From Psococerastis gibbosa (lineage: Eukaryota > Arthropoda > Insecta > Psocodea > Psocidae), in contig OZ020486.1 in assembly GCA_963971405.1 (NCBI GenBank), positions 22,715,419-22,779,418 of the forward strand: 64,000 nucleotides of DNA, given 5' to 3'. The position numbers were made by a program, and so were the translations under genes. The notes below the pieces were generated by a model. That model had not been told where the DNA came from. It saw only the letters and a list, made by a program, of their open reading frames with translations, and ran no database searches. Numbering within the stretch: position 1 is the first letter of the stretch; each line of letters opens with the position of its first letter. Positions 1 to 11,200 of this stretch are shown piece after piece.

Positions 1-50
1 TCCGATTGTCTTTTAATTTAATCTCTTAAATTGTCACTTGTTTTTTTTAG

Positions 51-304
51 AGACCTTAAGCAAGCCATTACTATATCCTACTGGGAGTTTAACAAAAGAC
101 ACGTTAAGAAAACAACTAGAGAAATCTGGGATATCCGTTGATATTCAGGTTGTTTATAAGACGCTGCCTCATCCGCATTTGGAATCTGCCATTAGTAATA
201 TTGTACACCTGCTTCCAACTATCATCGTCTTCTTTAGTCCTTCAGGCGTTGAGTCGGTTTTGCCATATTTCACGAAATATGGAATAAAATTACACGAACA
301 AAAT
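51..304 (+). CDS. UROS: UROS penultimate coding exon
   Basis: The acceptor is a T-run followed by AG at 49-50, and the donor is GTAAGT at 305. The exon enters with two bases (AG) completing a split codon, then 84 codons, leaving in phase 0. The upstream exon is outside the window. Confidence 0.88.
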
Positions 305-1198
305 GTAAGTCTGCTCCTCAGAAAGGGGTGTTACTGCAATTATCCATAAAAAGTGTCTTTTTAATAATAATTCGTTTATTTTTCTAAATTTTTTACGTAA
401 TTAGACAAAAGCTGAAGCGCCCCCTCATGCCAGTGGCGTGCGAGGGTAGTACTCAATACCTATACCTAACACTTAAAATTACTTCTTTTACTAACTAATT
501 TATACTAGCCTAACTATACCTAAAAATGTATAAATGCAAAATATAAAACTACCAAGCTACCATTGTACATTCTAAATCTGTAAATCTAAATCGTTAATAG
601 TGAATGTACTAAGAGCAGAAATACTAGATTATAAAATGAGCTATAAAATCGGATGATTTAGTCCTTTACTATCTTATTACGGTACCTAAATTTTAATTAT
701 TTTAAATTTAAATGTCATTGGCTAAAATTACCCAGGTGAAAATTCAAATAGGAATTATTATCAAATTTTCTTAAAATTCATATCAAATGTGAGAAAAAAA
801 AGCTATGTTTGATGGGTTTCCTTTGACCATTCATATAGATTGCCATCCGTGTAATTTGATGCGTTATCAGCTTAATTTTTTTTTCTTCCGTTATTAAAGG
901 TAATTTAGTTATGTCGCTATAATAGGACTGACTTTGAATGGCCAACGCAGTTTTGTAATGGCAACTAATTATACCAATATTCATCTAGGATCTAAACGAT
1001 CTCAGAGGTCAGTTACCTCCTTTGCTTAGCGTGTAGTATTCAATTCAACCAACATGTTTATTGTTGCAGGTTATAGCAATCGGACCAACTACCGAAAAAT
1101 GTCTTGAGGACTTAGGAATAGCTGTTTCTGCAGTTTGTGAAAAGCCTACTCCTGAAGCGCTGGTCCATTCTGTCAAGTCTGTAAGTCTTCCTAAATGA
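51..1198 (+). CDS. UROS: Uroporphyrinogen-III synthase, 3' part of gene (last two coding exons, 51..304 and 1070..1198)
   Basis: Enzyme of haem synthesis that cyclises hydroxymethylbilane to uroporphyrinogen III in the cytosol. Two exons join in phase 0 and encode about 127 residues of a protein usually near 260, so the N-terminal half lies left of the window. Recognisable family features are the segment KPLLYPTGSL, the VYKTLPHP stretch, IIVFFSPSGVES (the family's 'FTSPSGV' loop) and VIAIGPTTEKCLEDLGI, followed by EKPTPEALV near the C-terminus. The gene runs towards the ABC transporter on the other strand. An AATAAA at 1252-1257 follows the stop by about 55 bases. Identification rests on these motifs read by eye and is firm; the exact C-terminus is less so, because a good GTAAGT donor lies in frame at 1181. 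Confidence 0.9.
1070..1198 (+). CDS. UROS: UROS terminal coding exon
   Basis: The acceptor TTGTTGCAG ends at 1069 and reading starts in phase 0 with VIAIGPTT. The frame runs to TGA at 1196-1198, adding VSLPK after the conserved VHSVKS. AATAAA at 1252 supports this as the last exon. The alternative is splicing out at GTAAGT (1181) to a further exon, which I could not find. Confidence 0.75.
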   Translation, partial: VIAIGPTTEKCLEDLGIAVSAVCEKPTPEALVHSVKSVSLPK

Positions 1199-1251
1199 CA
1201 TTTTTGTACTGTAGTATACAGTGTCATCAGTTACCTAATTTTTAGAATTCA

Positions 1252-1257
1252 AATAAA
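1252..1257 (+). promoter_or_regulatory. Candidate poly(A) signal for UROS
   Basis: AATAAA lies 53 bases past the proposed stop codon of UROS. It is a common hexamer in AT-rich DNA; its place right after the terminal exon is what makes it credible. Confidence 0.5.
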
Positions 1258-2009
1258 TATAATACCATCATAGTCACCTCTAAACATTGTCGTCATTAAT
1301 ATGCTATTGACATACGAAAAATGCGGGTAAGTTTTATTATTTTGAACATGGTGCCGCAGAGAAAGAGCATAGTAATTTGTCTTTGATGGTACCTACATTA
1401 TAAAAATTGTCCACATCACCTTCGATGCTAATGTGGTAGCGTGCTTGTATTTGTGCTAGTCTCTAGACACCATGCGATCGGAGACCTGTTGTAACTAGTA
1501 CCTATTAGGCTACTTAGTGAGGATAAGTAAGCAAGTAACATTTAAAGATAAAGAGTACCGGGCGGGTCAAATAAAATACACATAATAACGTAGATACAAC
1601 GCTTATTTATTGGTTTAAAAGTAATTCTATTATGACAATTTAGTTGCCATATACGCAATAGTTATAAATAAAACTAATAAAAATGACATGAAGGTCAAAT
1701 TAGCCTACTAAATTTTTACAATGTTGCCAATATTCTTTTAATTTTGAAATGATCCGTTATTCATCGAGGTCATAAGTATAATATAGCCTACGATGTCAAT
1801 TAACAGTTCACCACAGAAATATTTTAATAGAAACTTGAAACTTTGTTGTATTTTGTAAACAGTGAGCAATTGAAGTGAATTTACATGGCACGTTACATTC
1901 CACTTATGGTGTTTAGTACATTTTTAGGCAACAAAGACTTATTCGAGGAAAGTAACGTTTTGCACTTACTGAGCCATCAAAACTAGATAGTGGTCGACAA
2001 TTATGTCGA
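1258..2009. other. Spacer between two convergent genes
   Basis: AT-rich DNA with no coding sign between the UROS and ABCH stops. On the minus strand an AATAAA at 1606-1611 could end the ABCH transcript with a 3' UTR of about 400 bases. Nothing else stands out. Confidence 0.5.
1606..1611 (-). promoter_or_regulatory. Possible poly(A) signal for the ABCH gene
   Basis: TTTATT on the plus strand is AATAAA on the transcript strand, about 400 bases beyond the ABCH stop. It is the clearest such hexamer I saw on that strand before UROS, but a weak call alone. Confidence 0.3.
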
Positions 2010-2221
2010 TCATCGTTTGAATTTAAGCACCAACAAGCTTACAGTTAGGAAAAGTATAATCCAAATAATTGTGGCAAGGAATCCTTGATAAACTTCGGGC
2101 TCTGTTATGTCCCAGCCCCTCGTGAGCATAGATCGTAAAGCTGACGTAGCCATTGTGAGGGGTAGACCGCTGCTTATGTATTGAAGCACGATGGGCATTC
2201 CTTCTACTGGCCAAATGACAC
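2010..2221 (-). CDS. ABCH coding exon 13 (last helix and stop)
   Basis: Completes Gly 702, then VIWPVEGMPIVLQYISSGLP, ATSALRSMLTRGWDI and the final helix, ending LVLKFKR and TGA (2010-2012). Acceptor TTTCAG. Confidence 0.95.
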
Positions 2222-5200
2222 CTGAAATAATGTTAAAAGTTGCTAGAATCCATGTTTTTTTTTTTAAATTTCATAATAATAATAATACCCGAAGAACTCT
2301 TTATGGCCTACTTATAGTGGCTCATTGGTCCCTCGTCCATTGCCGATGACCCTATGGATTTCGGAGATTACTTTTATTGCTTCCGTATGCATTTTTGGTC
2401 ATTGGCAAACTGGTATACGTTCTCGATGTCTAAGCTATAAACGATAATGGAAAAGCTGAGACAAGCTTATAGCATTGACGCAATGGAACAGGTGAAAGCA
2501 TGACTTAACCAAGTACAGATACGAGTCGAGTGTACTTTGACTAAAGCATGCGTGGAAAACAGAGTAATCTGTAATGATTTGTAATTGACATTTTGCATAT
2601 TAAAAAAGTAAGCGAGTATGCTACAATACTTATGTACTATCTCTGTAAACATTATAGAATAAAACAGATTTGATGTACTGATTATGAAACTGATACTTAC
2701 CGCTGAGCAAAAGTGTGGGATAGAAGCTTCCGAGGGCAAGTTGAATGGCGTTTCTTTCGAGTTCACAGATGGCTGAAATAAGGAAGCCGAAGCACATGCC
2801 ACAAAGACCTTGGAGGATTGTTAAAATGACAATCCAGTGTAGAGGTCCATTGCATTCTACTTGAAAGACCCATATCATGAATATGAGCACAAGGGCTGTT
2901 TGGCCGCACATCACGACGAATTGGGTAATAACATGTGACGCTAAAATTTCAAATGGCGTCACTCCTGCAAAACAAGTTTAGTACGTTAGAGTTTTACCCT
3001 GGGTGGCTATGTATTATTATTTTAATACATATTCTATATTCGTACAGGTACAGTTTCCAAACCGGTTACCAGTACACATAATACAAAAAATAATGGAATT
3101 GCATTGAATTATTGATTTGTGTGACACGTCGAATGGGAGAAAGGGTATGATCTAATATCGTCCGATCTGTCATATCCATCTCTTCAAATAAACGAGACCT
3201 TGGGTTACTTTAGCCTCATAAATTATTCTTAATTAGACCCGGTTTGGTGTATGAATTGACCTTGAATTTTATTCTCTCCCCATAATTTTTTACCTGCAAC
3301 CCAGCTCCTATCTAGAAGTCCTTCCATTCGTTCAATAATGAGTGCTGAAGACGTCAAAGCCACAGCCAAAAAGAAAACGATTGTCAGAATAACACCAGGC
3401 GCGACGAAATCAGTGAAACTTGGGTCGGAGCTTCCGTAGATTGGATCTTTGAACTAAAAATTAAAACATAATGACTTGTTAGGCCGCGAGTATTAACTAT
3501 TAAGGTGTGTTTGGTCAGTAGAAATAATGGCTTACTGCGTAATGTGGGCTATGCTCTAGTCCAGAGGTCCCACAGGCATACATCAGGTGGTTCACGGGCC
3601 AAAGTAAAAATTAAGAAAATAAAACAGCACAGAAATTTGACATAAAATACTTGGCACTAAACTACAAAATCCGCCCGATACCAGTTCTAAAAATTTAATT
3701 TAATATTAGCACGTAATTGTAGGCACACTACACAAGCTACTTAATCTTGGTCCTAGAATTTAAAAAATTTCCTATCACAGCCACACATAAAATAATCTAG
3801 TGGTCCACGGACAAAAAAATTTGGGAACCCCTGCTCTAGTCGGCAGCCTTGTACAGTGAGGTTCTGTAGGTACAGTTTTGGTCACTAGGTTCGCTGACTA
3901 CAAACCGGTATCCATATTATTCAAAATGGCCGCCGTTTGCATGCGAAAACTAAGCTCTTAGCATCTAATTAATTCTTTTAATATTTTTTATAATATTTTT
4001 ACTATGCCTGGACCTTATTTCGCTGCATATAATTTAATATATATATTCTCCATGATTTATAGAAAAATATCACTTTAAAATAATACGTAATTAAAAATCA
4101 TTTTAAAATAGTATTGAGGCTTATGGAAAAATCAACGCTTTGATATCATTGCAACTGGTGCTGCCATCTACAAAATGACGCCACAAATGAACCCCGTTGG
4201 GATCCACACCTTCGTGACCATACACCACGCGCCAATGACTAATGCATCTTTCAACTAGCCAATGGTCCGCATAGTGATTTGGTTGGGTTGAGCCACGAAG
4301 AATTAATCTTGCATGAACGTCAATTTCCAGGACGTTGCCTATTTCCTTACAATTCAGTCAACATTCCGAATGATATACTTACTATTTTTCGAAAAAGGTT
4401 AATTGTGTACAAACAATTTAATGAATGTATCCGATCAACCTCTTCAATCGCCTCACTAAGTAACCTGATAGGTACTTGTGTCGAGTTACGACACGTCTCC
4501 GACCGCAAGGTGTGTAGAGACTCGCACAAGTACACCGAAGTCGCTAACTTACTTGAATGGGAATATCTGCGAGTTTGGGGTTTTGATCGCAAATATTAAG
4601 AAATTGCTGTGCGAACTCTCGATACGTGAATTGTAGATCTCGATTAAGCATTAAACCGATTTGTTGATCTGAAATCAAAATTCATAAAATTTAAAACCAG
4701 TTTCTGCAGGCCTGTTTTAGCTGTTCATACTATAATTTGTCCATAGACATGTTCAATATTTCTTTCTCAGCTTTGGACTACGATTTAAATTTTTTAGCTT
4801 GTCCTATTATTTTTAATTTTATTTCGAAATTTATTGAAGGCTACAAGATGATACCGCCCCCGCCCCCAATTTCAACTTTAAGACCTTAGATTAGTACTAA
4901 AGGTATTTTTTTGTATGCTTACTTGACATGTCAAGCCACACACGAATTTCACTCTGATCCAAGGTTTCTTCATCTGAGTCTCGTCCTAAAGCCATTCTTG
5001 CGACGAGGGCGTCCGTGAAGTTCTCTGTGAAGTAGAGAGCACCCCAGGCTTCTCCTACTTTCACAGCTTCCAATGCCTCTTCCGGTGTTCTGTAGTACTC
5101 CTGAAATTTGTAAGCAGACTCCAGTATTTTAATGTATTCATAATAGAGGCTGAGATTTTAGTCAAATGCAGTTCTACATTGAACTATATTGAAGTACAAT

Positions 5201-8200
5201 AACTTTTCGGCTTACTTACCTTGATGATGGTCTTGTTTAAATGACTGAGGTAACGGCAACTGAGGTTGGTAAAGGTGCAATTTGAGAAAAATGGGCAATT
5301 CATTGTTTCATAATCCATTTCACTGTTTACTATGGCCAATTTTAGTCCTGTCGGATCTCTCCCTATAGCCAGACAGAAGAGGATAACTTGCATGACGGGC
5401 AGCGCAAAGATAAATAACATAACTCTGAAAAAAATTAAAAAAATCTCGTAAAGTAAATGTTATAAATATTCTTGTTAGGATGCACATGGGGCGGTAATTT
5501 CCCCGAGAATCTCTCTTTTCGTTTCCCCAAAATATGTGAGTGTTCCTTAAGGAAAGCTTTGTGACGATCGAAATTTTCGATTCCCAGATTTCAGTAGATT
5601 TACACGTTTTGAGGTACCAGGAACCCAAAAAGGTGCTTTTTACGAAATGTCTGTCTGCCTGATTGTCGAACTGTGGGCAAAATACTCGGTTGTTTTTCAT
5701 AACATTTGACATACTATGTAGGTTCAAAAAAACCATGCTTCGGGACCATTTTTTAATTCTATTATTTTGGGCTAAATTAATTTTGGGGGTTTCTCTCTCA
5801 AAAAACTAAAAAAACGGCATTATTTTTCTCAAAAACGGCTACAACGATTTTTATTAAATTTACATGCATTATATATTGTATATATCATATACAGTATATG
5901 TTATATATTGTAGGCGTCATTAATATTAACAAAACGGAATTGGTCGCTTCCCCTTGATGGTTTGGTAATAAATAAATAAAAAAGACTCAAGTTTCATGAA
6001 ATAGTACTCAAAATTAATTTTCCTGTTGAACCTTTCCATCGAGAATTTCTAACTTCAGGTATGATTTAGGTTTTAAATGGAGTAACAAAACCGAACAGGT
6101 CGCTTTCCCGAAAAAGATTTGGTAGGTTAAGAAAAAAATTATTTTTTGAAGAAATTATGGATAATTCATGTCCCAATACCCTGCCATTATTACTGTGTTG
6201 TAATATGATAGTCTGGCCGTTCTAGACTATGCAATTGTCACATCAGCGACTTCAGTGCTTAGGGATAGGGCAACCGAAATTTAACCCTTGGATAATTATT
6301 TACAATGGAACTACTCATATTATCTATCTCGGTACTAATTCGTAAATGGGAAAGCATGTGTGGGCTCACTTGTACTGGTTCACTTAGGCGGGGATTCCAC
6401 CGACCTGCAAGTGCAGAATACAAATACGGTGACGTGGTAGCAGACATTCAACACTTAGGCGGAGTTTCCACCGACCTCGCATTGCAGAATGCTAATGACA
6501 TTGACGGAAATTTTTGTTTTACTCTATGCCATAGTTAAAATTGATCAACGATCATAGAGTAAAATCACAAACAGACAAACTAAAACTAAAAAATTGCGTC
6601 ATGGGATATGTTAAGTAGCCTACAAACATTTTAATAGATTACTATAAAAAGAAAAATTTTAATTTCCGTCAATGTCATTTGCATTCTGCAATGAGAGGTC
6701 GGTGGAAACCCCGCCTATGTAGTAGTATGGTTTGACACAGTCCCAGGCCACGGTGTGGGCCCATAGGACTCCAGTGGACCTCCTGATTATAGTGGATTCC
6801 GAACCACTTGGGAAACACAGTGAAGTCACACGATTAGTTCGGAGGTGACCAGGACAAGTCCTACCATGTTTCCCCACCGGCACTGTGGACACGACCAATT
6901 TATCTGCAGCTTTGAACCTGCTCTGGTCCGCTGGATTCAACTTGGTATGGCGGCCGCCTAAGTCTTGAATGTCTGCTACCACGTCACCGTATTTGTATTT
7001 TGCACTTGCAGGTCGGTGGAATCCCCGCCTTAGAAATGCGCACAGTTGCATAATCATTATCTTGAAGGAATTAAATTTCCGTAAGAAATACCTTTACAAT
7101 ACAGTACGGGATTTAAAAACAAACGTAAGCGTACCCAACATTTCGCCACATTCTAAGAAAGTTTTTCTGCAGTAGGGCTTTCATCTTGCCCTTAGTGGTA
7201 AGGTTGCAGCAGTCTGCGTAGCTTCCACAGTCATCACAGTCGACATCCATAGCTTTGCTCGCCTTGCTCCCGATCGTTTTTATCTGTAAGGGTTAAAATT
7301 ACCATTAACGTTTTTCATATGACTTTTTTTCTCAGCTTTATACAATAGCTGGATATAGCTTGTTCTTCGAAGGAAAATTAATGGGCGTGTAGATCACCCC
7401 TATGTTGGAATTCAATGTGTTTGAAGCTGCGCACAATAGGTTGCGCACAAAAAACGTAACGAGGTCATTCGATCTCGATCTCTTGATTTCACCTCTCATA
7501 TTTTTCTCATACCGGGCTCCTTATATGAAAATCGATTCTTAAGGAGTAAACTCCAAAAAATTCCAGTCTCACTGGCTGAGTTCATGCATTAAATTTATTT
7601 TGGAAGTGAGTTGAAAATGGATTGAAAAAATTTACAACTGTTTGTTGGAGCTTTGAAATGTATTCTCAATTCGCCAATAGGATCAATTTTCCTATTAAGT
7701 ACTGCCTTGTGTTGAGAAGTTTAAAACTTACGTCAATGTGCTTTCCGCCGACACCATTTTCTTGAGCTAATGAAGGGTCCTTCGATTGATGGAAATTAAG
7801 TCCAACCACACCGCTTTCTTCAGTTACATACACGGCGTCTTGCTTGCCCCAAGTGACTGAAGCCTTAAGAAAAGTACATAATGTTAAGACAATCAGTAAC
7901 TCTGTGGCTTGTAGCTAATATTTGTGGGGGCCGGATATGCTGGTTTTGACTTAAGCTTACGAACCACCAAAAATTGCACGAACGCTTTATTTACATTTGT
8001 TACATAAAATAAATAAAAATACACATTTACTTTCCTATCCTGCCTGGCGGCAAACTTATCTATTACGTCAGAGAAGTTAGTTTTGCCTCACAATGTCTCT
8101 GTTATCGAGATGGATCGACCTAATAGGCCTATATTTTTTGTAACTATGTATGTCGATGTTTGTGGGGCCTGTGTGCACAATAGAAACATTTTCCAGCTTC

Positions 8201-11200
8201 AAAAATTATATTGCGCGATATGTCCACTATGTGACGACTTACTAGTTGAATGTTGTTGGCCACATCATTGCCAGCTGGGTTGTTGGTGTTACTTGCGCCT
8301 TGCTTTCGGGAGAGCTTCAAGAATACTTCTTCCAAGCTTAAACATCCATAAATGGACAGTAAAACTTGGGGAGAGTCTTCTGCTAATAGGCGTCCGCTTC
8401 GCATAAGCCCTATCTGCAACATTCCAAACATTTTCCATCTTCAAGAGTTGTACGACCGTAGTATTAAAAACAAGTGTTATTGGCTTTCTATTAGAACCAG
8501 TTCTACCTTTGGTGCTTATTACATTAGTTAAAAATTTTCATTACAAAATGGAGCACTCCAGCAGGCATACCAACATCGGAAATTAATAATTTATCCGAGG
8601 ATGATTCAAACCATTTACATTTACGGTATTAAAATTAACCCGCTCCAAAGGAGACGCCTTCCAACTGCTTTGTCACGTTAGGCCCAATGGAGTCCAGATA
8701 ATAGTTCTGTCTGCAACAATGAATCACAAAGAATCAATGTTGCTACAGAAAATTGTTATTTTAATTTTCAATTCGCTTTAACTGCCGGAAGTGAATTTAC
8801 ATTCATTGTGGGTTTATTTCGTATAATATACACTAATTTCGTTGGCGCTAGGCCACAAGTGACAGCGAAGAAGCGTGACATTGCTCAATTATTGGCACTT
8901 TGGTGGGAACTACCGTTCACCGCCCTAAAAAACTTGGTTTGCATTCAGGACTTATTTATTTAATTATTTTTTAAACTCTAGGCCGTCCAATTAGTTTTTT
9001 ACTGGAATAGTGAAGGACTGGGATTAAAGCAACAGGGAAGTGGCTGGCATGTGTTGTGTGGTCACCCGTTTGAGGAAACTCGTCTTGTCCGTGTTAATTG
9101 CGGAACCGGGTTTGCCATGATATGGCGACTAATACTCACGTAGCATGCCTTGCTGCCTTGTCCAATATTGCCAACAATCATTGGATCACAGGGATCAGTA
9201 TAATTCCGAATTCCGTGGTCAATTCAAATAGTCAATTCGTGGTAAAATTTGCAATTTTTATCTTGTGCTTTTTTAATGTTCATCTCCTTCTTGTAACCTG
9301 AGGATTAACATTGTGCCCCTCTGGTTACACCTGTGTCAGCCCCCGGACTAAGTCTTGTTTTCGCTTCGTTATTACTGCCGGTATCATTCGTCTCCGTAAA
9401 GTAGCCACACAACAACCACCGCACTAACTTACCCATACTCCCATCAGAACTGTAAAGGTTTTGCACATTCTGACAGGCTTCTTGGCGGTACACGGTCATT
9501 GAGACCATGAAACATAGCAGCAGCAGGATGTACATAAATTGTACAATATTTTCACTTTGACTTTGCTGCAAGTCAGAGATTCCAACTAGATGCACTGTTT
9601 CCACAGACTATGCCAATGGTCTCTGTTTGCCATACAACAACGTTTGTTCTATTTAGTAACTTGAAAACAAGTGAAAAAATCCCTAGTTCCACTCCCTGGG
9701 ACTACATTTTGTTAAAGTTAAAACTATAAAAGTTAAATTTTTGTCCTGTTAAAAAATTTAGACAGGTAAATTTTTACAAACGTGTTGAATACTGCCTATA
9801 TATCGTATTATAATATTATGAAGGTGACCAAAATGAATAATTTTTGGGTGTCATTTCACAATAACATGTTGTCGGACCACTTTAAATATTTATCAGTGTT
9901 ATGCCAGCAGCCAGCGGCCATCTCTAATACATGAATATATTTCGAGGTCTAGGTTGCACCACACCATGTATTCCATCCAGCTATGCCTACAAGTTTCGAT
10001 GACTGCTAATACTATCAGTGGCGGACACAGAAGGGGATCATAACCCCTCCAAAATTTTAAAAAGGTGGAAAAATTACATTCTTTAAAAAAACATGGAATA
10101 TGGAAAATGTTATTGTAATAATTCTTTAAGTGGTTTCGTTTGTTCTGTATGTACCAACCAGAATTGTTCGGAAAAACTAAAATCAGTTACTTAAATCAAA
10201 TACCTACCTCAATATTTGTATTCTCAGTTTATGCCTGAGGCGGCATTTTGAGGGTTGACCCACCCCAAAATAAAAAGCTGTGTCCGCCACTGAATACTAT
10301 AGTGCTGTACGTTACTGAATAATGTGTACTGCAATTTACTGTTAGCTGTCTACATTTTAATAAGTTAGATACCCTAGACCAGGGGTTCTCAAAGTGTGGG
10401 TAGCGACCCCAAAGTGGGTCGCGGTGTGGTCTCGTCTGCCAGTTATACACTAGATAAAATTGAATTGAATAACAAGTTTCTTTCAATTTGAGTCTTATTA
10501 AAAAAAATTCTTTGGGGGAGAGGGGGGGGGTAGTAAGGTGAGGTATCATATTTATTGGTCGCTGGATCCACCCCTGGCTTGCCCCCCCCCCTTGCTCCTA
10601 TTCCTGCGTGCGCCCATGAACTGTAAGGCTATTTTGTAGGAAGGAAATCGAAGTGAAAATTGCAATGTAGAATTTAGTGGGTCGCGATGCAATTTTGTAT
10701 CGTTTAGGGGTCCTTGACGAAAAAAGATGGAGAACCTCTGCCCTAGACGTGTCTTGTAAAATATTATCGCAAAGCCAAATATAATATATTATAACGCAAA
10801 AATATTTTATCGTAGCAGTTCATAGATTGGATGTATACGTAGGTAAGTACGGATTATGCAAACAGCAAGAATAATAACAACTGGTCTTATTTATATCACA
10901 ATATGGGTCAGCCATTGGACATTAATACTGCACCTTGACCTAAAACGTAATGCAAACAATACCTACTATCATTTTATGATTCAATTCATAAACTCCAATT
11001 AAGAAACTATCGAAGGGAGAAAAGACTTACAAGTGTAAAAAAATCAAATATTTAATTAAATATCGATTGTATGGCTTTCAAACATATCATATTCCTCAGC
11101 AGAAATGCTCCTCTACATTTGAATATATGATATTTGCCCGTCTATAATACCGATTGGCCACAATTATTAAAATCCAGAAAACGGTTGGTGAGGGTGCCTG

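Larger units (their letters stand above)
6387..7029. mobile_element. Outer MITE with 65-bp inverted arms and TTA target duplication (family 2)
   Basis: Arms 6387-6451 and 6965-7029 match at 64 of 65 positions and start GGCGGGGATTCCACCG. TTA flanks both sides (6384-6386 and 7030-7032), as expected of PIF/Harbinger-type elements. The inside holds an inner MITE (6458..6715) and a piece of repeat family 3 (about 6772-6959). It lies in ABCH intron 7. Confidence 0.9.

Noticed and set aside
5320-5736. 138-codon minus-strand open frame overlapping ABCH exon 8
   Set aside because: Out of frame with the exon and running into family 1 repeat; a shadow.
9305-9604. Open frame of 99 codons, minus strand, with a hydrophobic stretch
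   Set aside because: Lies in ABCH intron 4 on the coding strand but lacks splice sites in phase and resembles nothing known; including it would add non-family sequence between two exons that join perfectly.
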